IMG/VR virus record: IMGVR_UViG_3300037247_000797
Coordinates: 1-49,442 of that record
Direction: 5' to 3' (one strand)
Origin: a virus
DNA: 49,442 nt
Both the position numbers and the translations under genes were made by a program. Under the pieces are notes generated by a model. That model made no database searches and had not been told where the DNA came from. It saw nothing but the letters and a program-made list of their open reading frames with translations. The number at the start of each line of letters is the position of its first letter. Positions within the stretch are counted from its first letter, which is position 1. Positions 6,619 to 14,535 of this stretch are shown piece after piece.

Positions 6619-7920
6619 ATGATGGGCTTATTTTGGGCGATGAGCTTGGTGCTGTCTGACGCCACTTTCCTAGAGAAGTGGTCGCAGGCCCTTACACCGG
6701 AGTCGCTCCCCAAGGGGCCGACACGGTTCCTCCTGCGAGCGGCGCTTGAGCACTGGAACTGGGCGCACCAGCTCATGGACTGGGCCTCCTATCTGTACTG
6801 GATAGACAAAGCCATCGACGACGAAGACCTACATGAGGACTACCGCCAAATCTTCCTGGACATTCAGGCTGCCTACCCCCTCACAGAGAGCAGCGCCCTC
6901 CCTGCCTGGGAGGCGGCAGAAGAATGGTTGCAGAACTACCACGTGGGCATGGCGCTTGACCGCGCCCGGGCGGCCCTCGTCTCCGGCGACAGGGGTACCG
7001 CCTTCGAGGAGCTGCTGGGCCTACGAGAGGTGACGGGCGAGGAGCGAGAGGTACCCCTTGAAATCACCCCTAGTGACTCCCTTGGCGACATCATTAGGAG
7101 CAGTCGGTCTACTAGCTGGAGGGATGCCCCCATCCCCCTGGGTCTCGACCTCTTTGATGAGCACCTTGAGGGGGGCGTGCAGCGGGGCGACCTTGCTATC
7201 ATCGCTGGTCTTACCAACCTGGGTAAGTCTCAATTCATGTGCCTCTTGGCTGCGTCGGCGTACAAGGCCAACCGCAGGGTTCTGTACCTCACATATGAAC
7301 TCAACCGCAAGCAGATCGGTGAACGTATTCTGATGGCTCTTTTTGAAAAGCCAAAGCAAGAGCTTAACCCCAACACTCTGGCTGACGATCTGATAGCCCT
7401 CAGGGAAAAGCACGGCGTGACCGACAGAGGGAGTGTCCTTATCGAGGACGGGATACGCACTGTGGCTGACCTGCGGCGGCACCTAGAGGAGGCGGATGTG
7501 GACCTCGTGCTGTTGGACAGTGCTGATGACATCTCCCCCCGCCAGACCTACAACAATCTGTATTTGGCACAAGGCGAGGTCTACTCGGACATTCTGCTGG
7601 ACATCTGCCACGGCATGAACTTGCCTGTTTGGACTACAGTACAGCTTAACAAGGATGCAGTAGAAAAGGCTCGAGTTAGCCTGAGGCACATTGGTGATTC
7701 GTTCAAGAAAATCCAACGGGCGACACTATGCATTGGTATGTCCCAGACCAGGGAGGAAGAAGATTTTTATTTAGGGCCTGTGGTCAAACTTGTTGTGTTG
7801 AAGGACACCCAGCATGGAGCGAAGGGCCGATGGTGGCGGTACATTACGACGTTCGGCCGGGGCTCTAAGGGATGGCCGGGGTTCAACTACTACCCTGAGC
7901 GGGGCGAGCATCTTACATGA
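6619..7920 (+). CDS. DnaB-like replicative DNA helicase
   Basis: A 433-residue protein with an N-terminal helical region and a C-terminal RecA-like ATPase. Walker A is GLTNLGKSQ (about residues 197-205), followed by RVLYLTYELNRKQIGERI as in DnaB motif 1a. Walker B is DLVLLDSADDI (about residue 297), and VWTTVQLNKDA matches the DnaB H3/sensor Gln region. It should be a hexameric 5'-3' helicase at the phage fork. The N-terminal part resembles a primase-interacting domain only loosely. Start is uncertain: ATG 6619, 6622 or 6640. It overlaps the primase start by 4 bases. Confidence 0.9.
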   Translation: MMGLFWAMSLVLSDATFLEKWSQALTPESLPKGPTRFLLRAALEHWNWAHQLMDWASYLYWIDKAIDDEDLHEDYRQIFLDIQAAYPLTESSALPAWEAAEEWLQNYHVGMALDRARAALVSGDRGTAFEELLGLREVTGEEREVPLEITPSDSLGDIIRSSRSTSWRDAPIPLGLDLFDEHLEGGVQRGDLAIIAGLTNLGKSQFMCLLAASAYKANRRVLYLTYELNRKQIGERILMALFEKPKQELNPNTLADDLIALREKHGVTDRGSVLIEDGIRTVADLRRHLEEADVDLVLLDSADDISPRQTYNNLYLAQGEVYSDILLDICHGMNLPVWTTVQLNKDAVEKARVSLRHIGDSFKKIQRATLCIGMSQTREEEDFYLGPVVKLVVLKDTQHGAKGRWWRYITTFGRGSKGWPGFNYYPERGEHLT

Positions 7921-8864
7921 ACACTCAGGGCCTCATCAACGTGCTCGAGGACGCTAACTTCAATGTCAGCTTAGTAGAGGGCGGCACTGAGATTGTCATC
8001 GCTTGCCCCCTTTGCTTCTCAGAGACGCAGAAACTCTACATTGAGGCGGCGACAGGGTTGTGGCTCTGCATGAAGTGCGACCGGCGAGGCCATCTGCGGG
8101 GCCTTCTCGTTGAAGTGTGCGAGCTCTCTGTCAACGAGGCATACACCTTGGAGCGCAGCCTCATGGGGGGGAAGCAGCGCCCCCTCATGCACGTCTCCCG
8201 GCCGGCGCCGGCCTCTACGGTAGACCTGCCGCCCGGGTTTCTGCGTGATCCAGGAGATGGGTTGGCGGTTGATTATTTCAAACGCCGTGGGCTACTTCCT
8301 GGCTGGGTATGGGAACTCGAAATTGGTTACTGCTTGACTGGCCCCTATGCACGGCGTGTCATCATCCCCATCATTACGCAAGGGGCCATGCGTACCTTTG
8401 TGGCGCGCACATGGATGCCGGAGGAGAAGAAGGTGCTGATGCCGCCAGGCAGCCAGGCCGAGCGGGCCTTGTTCGGTTACGACCAGCTCGTGGCCGACCG
8501 TGAGCAGTGGACGAACCTCATCCTGGTGGAGGGGGTGTTCGACGCTATCCGTATGTGGGAGAACGGCCACCGTGAGACGGTCGCTACGTTAGGCGCGCAC
8601 GTCACTGACCTACAGCGGAGCCTAGTGAAACGTCTGGCCCCAGAGTGCGTTATACTTCTTAGAGATGCTGATGATGCCGGCCGAGAGGCAGCTATCAAGG
8701 AGGCTAGGGGATTGGCTACCAATATGATTCCAGTTTCGATTGCTCCCCTTTCTCACGGCGACCCCGGCGCGGCATCCCTTGAGGACATACGGCAGGCGCT
8801 TGACAACGCACTGCCAGTTGAGTTAGACTTCGGAACGGAGAGCTTGAAGGAGGTACATCAATGA
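7917..8864 (+). CDS. DnaG-type primase (zinc finger plus TOPRIM)
   Basis: A 315-residue protein, about half the length of bacterial DnaG. A zinc-binding domain has Cys 30, 33, 51 and 54 (CPLC ... CMKC). The TOPRIM core has the catalytic Glu in LVEGVFDAI (about residue 205) and the acidic pair in LLRDADDAGRE (about residue 249). It makes RNA primers for lagging-strand synthesis. It overlaps the DnaB-like gene by ATGA, so helicase and primase are produced together. The C-terminal helicase-binding domain of bacterial DnaG is absent. Confidence 0.9.
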   Translation: MNTQGLINVLEDANFNVSLVEGGTEIVIACPLCFSETQKLYIEAATGLWLCMKCDRRGHLRGLLVEVCELSVNEAYTLERSLMGGKQRPLMHVSRPAPASTVDLPPGFLRDPGDGLAVDYFKRRGLLPGWVWELEIGYCLTGPYARRVIIPIITQGAMRTFVARTWMPEEKKVLMPPGSQAERALFGYDQLVADREQWTNLILVEGVFDAIRMWENGHRETVATLGAHVTDLQRSLVKRLAPECVILLRDADDAGREAAIKEARGLATNMIPVSIAPLSHGDPGAASLEDIRQALDNALPVELDFGTESLKEVHQ

Positions 8865-9031
8865 GCGTTACCGTCACCCTTACAGTCAGTTGCAAAGAAC
8901 ACCCGAAGTACAAAGGAGTGAAGCACCCACACGTGACAGATGGGTGCTGGACTTGTTGGGATGTGTACGATGTCCGCCAGCTTGGGGGGACGTTCAAGCC
9001 TGTCGTAGAGAAGTTCGAGGTGCATAAGTGA
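8861..9031 (+). CDS. Small Cys/His hypothetical protein
   Basis: A 56-residue product (8861-9031) beginning at ATG 8861, which overlaps the primase stop and has GAAGGAGGT 5 bases upstream. It contains one Cys near residue 11, several His, and CWTC near residue 29, compatible with a small zinc knuckle. Function unknown. Confidence 0.55.
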   Translation: MSVTVTLTVSCKEHPKYKGVKHPHVTDGCWTCWDVYDVRQLGGTFKPVVEKFEVHK

Positions 9032-9070
9032 GCGAATCAGCCAGACAGAGTACAGAGGAGGAAGCGCAAC

Positions 9071-10039
9071 ATGGCGAAAGCCAAAGTTAAAGCCAACGAC
9101 TTAAGCAAGTGGGCGTCAGACATCGACACAGAGGCAACCCGTACCCTCATTGACGAACTTCAGACCGAGGGTAAGAACTGGGACAAGCTGGAGAACAGCG
9201 ACACGAAGTACATTTCGAACTTCCGCCGCATCTGCCCTAAGCGTCCCGAGTGGCAGAACCCCTACCAGATCATACCTGTCCATTACCTAGGGCCGAACAA
9301 CCGCATGGTCGTCTGCCTCAAGGAGACAGGCATGGGGGAGTGCCCCGCCTGTCAACTGCGCTGGCAGCTTGAAGAAGGAGGCGACAAGCAGGCCGCCTCT
9401 GGTCTCCGGCCGTCCATCCGCACGTTCCTGAACGTCGTCAAGATCAATCAGGATGGTACCCTAGCTGAGGATAAGGTCTTCCTCCTAGGGCTGAACCAGC
9501 TCCAATTCCTGGGCAAGCGCGGTGTCACGTATGACGAGGATGAAGAGTCCACGCTCCCCCTGTTCTACTTCTTCGAGAAGTATGGCGACCTCTCTCATGT
9601 CGAGACTGGCCGCGACCTTCTCATCAAGGCGAAGAAGGACAAGCAAGGTGACTTCGAGATGCTCGATCTGAAGTTCGCAGTGGAGGAGCCAAGCCCCTTC
9701 CCCGGCACCGGGGAGCTCCTAGACGAGGGCCTTGTCGATCTGCCAGAGGTCGTAGCGGCCATCGCTCCAGACGAAATGGTATCCATCATTGAGGGGCGGG
9801 CTACTGGAGCTATGGCGATAGGTTCGGGGGCAGCCGTACCCCAAGTGGAAGGCCCCGCTGTAACTCAGGCCCCCGCTCCAGCAAGCCGCTTTGGTGGCGC
9901 TGAAGAGGAGGCGCCGGCCTCAGAGGCTGAGGCAGAGGAGACAGAAGAAGCGGAGCCAACCGACCCAAAGGCCGCTAAAGCTGCTCCTGAAACTGACCCA
10001 TCGGCGGCGCTGAAGCGGCTCCGCAAGAGCCAGGAGTAG
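9071..10039 (+). CDS. Single-stranded DNA-binding protein, T4 gp32-like
   Basis: A 322-residue protein. The core has the gp32-like stretch PVHYLGPNNRMVVCL followed by GECPACQLRW (zinc knuckle) and an OB-fold-like region to about residue 215. The C-terminal third is low-complexity, Ala/Glu/Pro-rich and strongly acidic, as in SSBs that use an acidic tail to recruit partners, and it ends in a short basic stretch. It should coat ssDNA at the fork and work with the recombinase directly downstream. The ribosome binding site is GAGGAGGAAG, 9 bases upstream. Confidence 0.85.
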   Translation: MAKAKVKANDLSKWASDIDTEATRTLIDELQTEGKNWDKLENSDTKYISNFRRICPKRPEWQNPYQIIPVHYLGPNNRMVVCLKETGMGECPACQLRWQLEEGGDKQAASGLRPSIRTFLNVVKINQDGTLAEDKVFLLGLNQLQFLGKRGVTYDEDEESTLPLFYFFEKYGDLSHVETGRDLLIKAKKDKQGDFEMLDLKFAVEEPSPFPGTGELLDEGLVDLPEVVAAIAPDEMVSIIEGRATGAMAIGSGAAVPQVEGPAVTQAPAPASRFGGAEEEAPASEAEAEETEEAEPTDPKAAKAAPETDPSAALKRLRKSQE

Positions 10040-10042
10040 CTA

Positions 10043-11101
10043 TTGTTCAATCCAGAGGCAGTCATCCAGCGTCTCCAGTCCGGTGACGGCAAGCTGACCG
10101 TGCAGATAGGGCGCGAAGGTGAGATCATCGGCGAGCCTACAGGGTACATCAGTACCAGAAACCCCACCCTGGACTTTCTCATCGGTCGGCCCGGCTTCCC
10201 TCTGGGGGGTATCAGCCTTATCATTGGTGCCTTCGGTGCAGGGAAGAGCACTGTCTGCCTGAGTGTCTTAGCTGAGACTCAGGCCACTGGTGGTCTGGGT
10301 ATCATCTTTGACACAGAGGGGCGTCTGGACTTCACCCGGGCAGAGAAGCTGGGTGTCGACATGGACAAACTCATCGTCGCCCAACCGGACACCCTTGAGG
10401 AGATGTTCGCTGGAGTGAAGAAGACGATCATTGCGGCGCGAGAGGTGCTTGAGGAACATGACAGCGTAGTCATCGTCGTTGACTCCGTTGCTGGCGCCCC
10501 CCTAGAGAAGGAGCTGAAGGCCGAGAAGACCCCCCTGGGGGCACAGTCGCTCATCATTCGCCGTGAGCTCCGAGTCCTGAGCAACCTAGTGAACCGTCAG
10601 CGCATTGCCCTAATCTTCACCTCTCAGCCCAGACAGAAGATTAACCTTGGTGCATGGGGTAAGCCTGAACCACACTGGTTGGGTAAAGACCCCCTAGGTC
10701 ATGCTGCTATGACGACTCTGATGCTAGAGCAGCAGAAGAAGTTTGGCGACGATCCCAACAGTCCTATTGGACACGTCATCATGGCGACACTGATCGACAC
10801 CCGTATCGCTGGCTGTACTCTGCCCGAGTGTAAGGAGTGCCGGCGCAAGGGTTACCGCCGAACGTTTGATTTCTACGATGCGACCGGCCCCGACTTCTTC
10901 AGTTCTGCATTGGACGTGCTTCAGGAGAAGAAGGCTGTGTCTTACAGCGGCGGATGGTACTCATTCAACGGCCAGAAGTTTCGCCGGGCGGACTTCGCAG
11001 CTCAGATCGAGAAAGACCCAACGATAATGGATGCCCTGCAAAGCATCCTAAAGGGAGGCCATCATGACGACACAGAAGTCAGTACATCTGAAGATAGGTA
11101 A
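10043..11101 (+). CDS. RecA/UvsX-like recombinase
   Basis: A 352-residue RecA-fold ATPase. Walker A is GAFGAGKST (about residues 62-70), followed by LGIIFDTEGRLDFTRAEKLGVD (Glu corresponding to the catalytic carboxylate region), Walker B VVIVVDSVAG and a region with IALIFTSQPRQKI where L2 would fall. It should form filaments on ssDNA and drive strand exchange together with the adjacent SSB. A CxxCxxC cluster (CTLPECKECRRKG, about residue 255-265) is an uncommon addition. TTG 10043 start with CAGGAGTAG upstream; the 4-base gap to the SSB stop supports it. Confidence 0.88.
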   Translation: MFNPEAVIQRLQSGDGKLTVQIGREGEIIGEPTGYISTRNPTLDFLIGRPGFPLGGISLIIGAFGAGKSTVCLSVLAETQATGGLGIIFDTEGRLDFTRAEKLGVDMDKLIVAQPDTLEEMFAGVKKTIIAAREVLEEHDSVVIVVDSVAGAPLEKELKAEKTPLGAQSLIIRRELRVLSNLVNRQRIALIFTSQPRQKINLGAWGKPEPHWLGKDPLGHAAMTTLMLEQQKKFGDDPNSPIGHVIMATLIDTRIAGCTLPECKECRRKGYRRTFDFYDATGPDFFSSALDVLQEKKAVSYSGGWYSFNGQKFRRADFAAQIEKDPTIMDALQSILKGGHHDDTEVSTSEDR

Positions 11102-11288
11102 TGGGTGTGAATACTGTCTTGGCTCTCTTCCTACAGTGGTCATAACAGAAAAGGCCAGTATCTCCCAACGTATCTGCCGTGCCTGCATCCTAGAAGCCCT
11201 CCAGGCAATCGAAGAACCGGGCGAGTATCCGGCCATCATTGAGAGACGCGATGACGCCCTAGAGATTGTTCGGAAAGTGTACGAATGA
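11064..11288 (+). CDS. Small zinc-knuckle protein
   Basis: A 74-residue protein whose start lies 38 bases inside the recombinase gene, preceded by AAAGGGAGG. It has CEYC near residue 15 and CRAC near residue 39, a typical two-knuckle zinc site, followed by an acidic helix. The stop overlaps the start of the Rad50-like gene. It may be a small accessory of the recombination proteins (context only). Confidence 0.6.
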   Translation: MTTQKSVHLKIGNGCEYCLGSLPTVVITEKASISQRICRACILEALQAIEEPGEYPAIIERRDDALEIVRKVYE

Positions 11289-12262
11289 GCTACTCTCCTA
11301 TCAAGACGCTCAGGATCAAGAACTTCCAGTCTCTTGAGGACATTACCATTGACCTCGGGCCGCTTACCGTTTTGGTGGGGCAGGGGGATGTAGGAAAGAG
11401 TGCCGTCCTACGTGCCCTACGGGCGGCCTGCTTGAACGATGGAAATGACGACGACATCCGACACGGATCGAAGCGGTGTACCGTTGACCTGATCTTCGCT
11501 GATGGGGTAAACATCACTTGGTGGAAAGACAAAGGCAAGGGCGGTTGCTATGGCTTTCACTCTGAAGACGAGTACACAGAGTACCTCAAGACGGGCGGAC
11601 AAGTACCAGACGCTATCGCTGAGTACTTGGGCATCGGGCTCATCAAGGTAGACGCCACTACCGAGTTGACTCCTCAATTGAGTGACCAGTTCGATGCTCC
11701 TTTCATTGTCTGTGAGACTGGTAGTAAACGCGCACGCATCCTGGGCAAGGCTACCCGCCTTGATGTAGTGGTCTCTGCCCAGATGCAGTGCAAGAAGGAG
11801 CTTGATGCTGCCAAGCGGGGAGCAGCGGAGGCCGCCACTGGCCTTGCTGGCGTTGAGGGGAGCCTCGCCGCTCTTCCAGACTACGAAGCCATTGAGGCTG
11901 AGGTAGGTCAGGCGGAGACGAACCTCGAGACTCTTGCTGACAGCATCCTTCTGGCCGGCCGGCTTCAGGAGCTGGCCGACCAGATGGCTGAGGTGAGCTC
12001 CAGAGCCACGGCTATAGATGTGGCCCCCCTCCAGGCTCAGTTGAGGGAGGCGGGGGAGAAGCTGGACACAGCCGAGCGCGTCCAGCTCCTGGCCCAGAAA
12101 ATCCCAGACATGACCAGGACAGCAGAAGGCTTCGTTAAACGCCGTGCTGACCACCAGGAGGCCATAGAGAGCTTCCAAGCGCAGCTTGTCTCCGCATGTG
12201 AGGAGGCTGGCGCCTGTGTTGAGTGTGGTGGCCTGCTGAGCCACAAGGAGTGTGCAGGATGA
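11285..12262 (+). CDS. Rad50/SbcC-like ATPase, N-terminal half ending at the zinc hook
   Basis: A 325-residue protein. It opens with the SMC/Rad50 N-terminus (LRIKNFQSLEDITIDLGPL), Walker A GQGDVGKS (about residues 32-39) and a Q-loop-like QLSDQFDAPF. From about residue 170 it becomes a coiled coil. It ends with CVECGG and a further Cys 15 residues before the stop, exactly where a Rad50 zinc hook would be. The returning coil, ABC signature and Walker B are missing here but appear in ORFs at 14278-14535 and 14510-15172. It should pair with those and with the Mre11-like nuclease at 13097 in DNA-end processing. Family full length is usually one polypeptide of 500-1300 residues. Confidence 0.88.
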   Translation: MSYSPIKTLRIKNFQSLEDITIDLGPLTVLVGQGDVGKSAVLRALRAACLNDGNDDDIRHGSKRCTVDLIFADGVNITWWKDKGKGGCYGFHSEDEYTEYLKTGGQVPDAIAEYLGIGLIKVDATTELTPQLSDQFDAPFIVCETGSKRARILGKATRLDVVVSAQMQCKKELDAAKRGAAEAATGLAGVEGSLAALPDYEAIEAEVGQAETNLETLADSILLAGRLQELADQMAEVSSRATAIDVAPLQAQLREAGEKLDTAERVQLLAQKIPDMTRTAEGFVKRRADHQEAIESFQAQLVSACEEAGACVECGGLLSHKECAG

Positions 12263-12459
12263 ATACGCCTAACGAAATCATTGAAGGAGTGGTCGAGGCT
12301 GCTCTTGCTACGTACCTCCGCTATCGTGCCCCCTTCTCTTCAGAAGGAGAACCCTGTGAGGTCACGTGTGGTGGCTTTCGAGCTAAGGTATACGGTGGTG
12401 GAGACGCAACCATTCGTATTGTTATCTATGAGGAACCTGATCTAGAGGTGTTGCCATGA
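12259..12459 (+). CDS. Small hypothetical protein
   Basis: A 66-residue protein starting at ATG 12259, which overlaps the Rad50-like stop as ATGA; upstream in-frame codons are inside that gene. It looks like a small alpha/beta domain (helix EIIEGVVEAALATYLRYR, then strands), with two Cys in a CEVTC spacing. Its stop overlaps the next start. Function unknown. Confidence 0.58.
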   Translation: MNTPNEIIEGVVEAALATYLRYRAPFSSEGEPCEVTCGGFRAKVYGGGDATIRIVIYEEPDLEVLP

Positions 12460-12623
12460 GCATAGAGAAGGGCCAGATTACGTCATTGCGCCGAGTACTC
12501 ATACGGATTCGAGATTCCTATTGTCCAAATCAGCATACTTGCGACAGTCCCGCCTGCCGTGATATCCCTCAGCTAGCCGCCGACGCCCTGAGAGAGGATG
12601 CAAGGTCGAGGTTGAAAGCATGA
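12456..12623 (+). CDS. Small hypothetical protein (55 residues)
   Basis: Read from ATG 12456, which overlaps the preceding stop by 4 bases, to TGA 12621. The product is basic at first (MSIEKGQITSLRRVLIRIRD) and has CPNQHTCDSPAC in the middle, a Cys/His cluster compatible with zinc, then an acidic helix. The overlap at both ends with neighbouring frames supports translation. Confidence 0.5.
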   Translation: MSIEKGQITSLRRVLIRIRDSYCPNQHTCDSPACRDIPQLAADALREDARSRLKA

Positions 12624-12757
12624 GCTACGATGAGATGTTGGACAAACTAAACCGTCTTGCTTTGGATGCACGTATATGGTTGTTTGCTCCCCCGCTTCAT
12701 GAAGCACAACGCAGAGCAAAATTGCTCAGGGAGCTAATAGAGGACAATCCAGAATGA
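12620..12757 (+). CDS. Small helical hypothetical protein (45 residues)
   Basis: Starts at ATG 12620 overlapping the previous stop (ATGA) and ends at TGA 12755, again overlapping the next ATG. The product is amphipathic and helical (MSYDEMLDKLNRLALDAR ... AKLLRELIEDNPE). No Cys, no recognised motif. Overlaps at both ends and a protein-like composition are the only evidence. Confidence 0.45.
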   Translation: MSYDEMLDKLNRLALDARIWLFAPPLHEAQRRAKLLRELIEDNPE

Positions 12758-12900
12758 AGTGTTTTCTACAGGGGTGCCCCACCAACACACAAGGAAAATG
12801 CCGAGCCTGTACGCGCCCAGTATGCTCGCGCCATCGACAGTACATGGGAACCTCCCTACTTTCAGGACGTAGCTATGTCTGTAAGAGGTGCCTTGGATGA
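12754..12900 (+). CDS. Small zinc-binding protein (48 residues), B-box/AN1-like Cys pattern
   Basis: Starts at ATG 12754 sharing ATGA with the previous stop and ends at TGA 12898. Six or seven Cys and a His are arranged as CFLQGC, CRACTRPVC...H and CKRC at the C-terminus, filling most of the protein. The CxxCxxxxC...H...CxxC order recalls cross-brace zinc domains such as AN1 or B-box, though the match is by eye only. No function assigned. Confidence 0.5.
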   Translation: MKCFLQGCPTNTQGKCRACTRPVCSRHRQYMGTSLLSGRSYVCKRCLG

Positions 12901-13100
12901 GTCAACAGTGGCCTCCAACAGTCGTGCTAGCACCGTGGCCAGACCCCAGTTCATATCAAGAGCATGGCTCCGAGTATCGAGTAGTAAGACTAATCAACAC
13001 AGCACGTCCCGTAGTAGGAACCTATCTCGAGGAGAGGGAAGTGCTCGAGATGTGCCACAGTGGCTCAATCAATGTCGAGATAATTAGAGATTCAGGATGA
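12897..13100 (+). CDS. Small hypothetical protein (67 residues)
   Basis: ATG 12897 overlaps the preceding stop as ATGA and is preferred to the slightly earlier in-frame start at 12888. The protein is mixed alpha/beta (EYRVVRLINTARPVVGTYLEE ... GSINVEIIRDSG) with no recognised motif. Its stop overlaps the start of the Mre11-like nuclease, so it is the last of five small genes placed between the Rad50-like N-half and the nuclease. Confidence 0.55.
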   Translation: MSQQWPPTVVLAPWPDPSSYQEHGSEYRVVRLINTARPVVGTYLEEREVLEMCHSGSINVEIIRDSG

Positions 13101-14083
13101 GCAAGCTACTCTTCTTTGGTGACCTGCACGCGGCGGACAAGGCCCCCTCAGGGCGAGTCGATGACTACGCCCGCACCGTCATCGACAAGCTGGACAGCAT
13201 CTCTCTCCTTTGTGAGAAGAACAATGTCGACCACTGCTTTTCTACGGGGGACATTTTCCACATCAAGCAGCCTAATAGGGTCAGCCACGCCTTGACACAG
13301 GAACTCATCTCTACCTTCAATCAGTTTCCCTGCCTAGTTCGCGTCGTTGCTGGCAACCACGATCTCGGGTCGGATGGGTTGGAGAGTCTATCTCGCCAAC
13401 CTCTAGGGACACTCGAACGGGCCGGAGCTGTGTCCGTCTTACGCTCTGTAATGGAAACCGATGACTTCTGGCTCATCCCTCGACCCTACAACGCTGTGGC
13501 AGAAGGTGTACACGACGGAGAGACTGCCCCAGCATATTACTCCCTCACCGAAGAGGAGAAGAACCTCATCGCTGGAGTGGCACCATTACCTGTCATCGGC
13601 CTGGCCCATGCATCTATCCTTGGCCCGGGGGACAAACGGCCGTACCCCTACGTCAATGTCGATCAGATACCCGGCATTGAGGAGTACGACCTGCTCGTGT
13701 CGGGCCACCTACATGAGTGCCTTGGCGTGATGCAGATAGGGAAGACCCTCTTTGCCAACCCGGGCTCCATCATGAGGACGCAACGGAACCTCTCCAACTA
13801 CGCCCGCACGGTGGAGGTGCTGATCGTCACTGTCGATAGTGGGGACGTGACGGTAGAGGAAGTGCCTCTCCCTGGTGTGGCGCCAGCACTCGAGGTGTTC
13901 GGTAAGCGAGAGCCTGTAGACAGCCCCGACCTACCTGACGATGAGATCAACCAGTTCATCACCATGCTGGGCGAGGGCCTCCGCGCTGACGAACTGACGA
14001 TCCCCGAGCTACTGGCCGACATGGGGGACATCCCGCCCGACGTGAAGGCGGAAGTGCAGAGACTATTGGAGGCAGCATCATGA
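13097..14083 (+). CDS. Mre11/SbcD-like DNA repair nuclease
   Basis: A 328-residue calcineurin-like metallophosphoesterase. Metal-binding motifs in order: GDLHA (residues 8-12), GDIFH (about 51), GNHD (about 96), LAHAS (about 174) and GHLHE (about 202), as in SbcD/Mre11. A C-terminal helical region (ELTIPELLADMGD ... VQRLLEAAS) would serve as the Rad50-binding part. With the split Rad50-like ATPase it should process DNA ends or hairpins in recombination-dependent replication, like T4 gp47/gp46. ATG overlaps the upstream stop by 4 bases and its stop overlaps the next start. Confidence 0.9.
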   Translation: MSKLLFFGDLHAADKAPSGRVDDYARTVIDKLDSISLLCEKNNVDHCFSTGDIFHIKQPNRVSHALTQELISTFNQFPCLVRVVAGNHDLGSDGLESLSRQPLGTLERAGAVSVLRSVMETDDFWLIPRPYNAVAEGVHDGETAPAYYSLTEEEKNLIAGVAPLPVIGLAHASILGPGDKRPYPYVNVDQIPGIEEYDLLVSGHLHECLGVMQIGKTLFANPGSIMRTQRNLSNYARTVEVLIVTVDSGDVTVEEVPLPGVAPALEVFGKREPVDSPDLPDDEINQFITMLGEGLRADELTIPELLADMGDIPPDVKAEVQRLLEAAS

Positions 14084-14265
14084 GCATTCCTACAAAAGAC
14101 GAGCTTGCTCTTCTTGCTAAAGAAGAAGACGATAGTGACGACGAAGGGTTTCATGCAGAGTACGACACTGCTTTAGAGGTCAAACTACACGAGCTTGACC
14201 CCGAGTGGATGGAAGCAATGGAGCAATACTACCAGTCTAGTGGATTGTCTCGCTGGTATGCATAA
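14080..14265 (+). CDS. Small acidic hypothetical protein
   Basis: A 61-residue, strongly acidic protein (EEDDSDDEG near residue 16) starting at ATGA shared with the nuclease stop. Its C-terminal half is helical and aromatic (EWMEAMEQYYQSSGLSRWYA). No motif recognised. It is sandwiched between the Mre11-like nuclease and the returning coil of the Rad50-like protein, so an accessory role in that complex is possible but unsupported. Confidence 0.55.
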   Translation: MSIPTKDELALLAKEEDDSDDEGFHAEYDTALEVKLHELDPEWMEAMEQYYQSSGLSRWYA

Positions 14266-14277
14266 GGAGGCAGTATT

Positions 14278-14535
14278 ATGAGCGTAACACCCACCATCCA
14301 GCAGTTGAGGAAGGACATTGAGTCCGCCCAAGCCGACCTCACCCGTGTAGAGGCACAGCAAGAGGGGCAGGAGACAGAGCTCACTGGCCGGAAGGATGAG
14401 GTTCGAGAGTTGGGGTTCGACCCAGACGAGAACCTCCACACAGTGGCCGGCCAAATCATGGAGGACGTACATGCGGCTGTTGCCGGCGTCCAGAAAGAGG
14501 TAGAGACAGTTGTCGGACGTACTGCAAGTAGTTAA
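14278..14535 (+). CDS. Rad50-like returning coiled coil, separate ORF
   Basis: An 85-residue protein with GAGGCAGT upstream of ATG 14278. It is almost entirely heptad-like (IQQLRKDIESAQADLTRVEAQQEGQETEL, written here only as far as the pattern matters: about residues 7-35 and 55-80), as expected of a Rad50/SbcC returning arm. It ends 26 bases inside the next gene, which is in the +1 frame relative to it and continues the coil. It is either a third piece of the split Rad50 or joined to the next ORF by frameshifting; no classical slippery site was seen. Confidence 0.55.
   Translation: MSVTPTIQQLRKDIESAQADLTRVEAQQEGQETELTGRKDEVRELGFDPDENLHTVAGQIMEDVHAAVAGVQKEVETVVGRTASS

Noticed and set aside
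11417-12244. A 275-codon minus-strand frame opposite the Rad50-like N-half
   Set aside because: The plus strand has Walker A, coil and zinc hook in a coupled operon; the antisense product shows no motif and no promoter.
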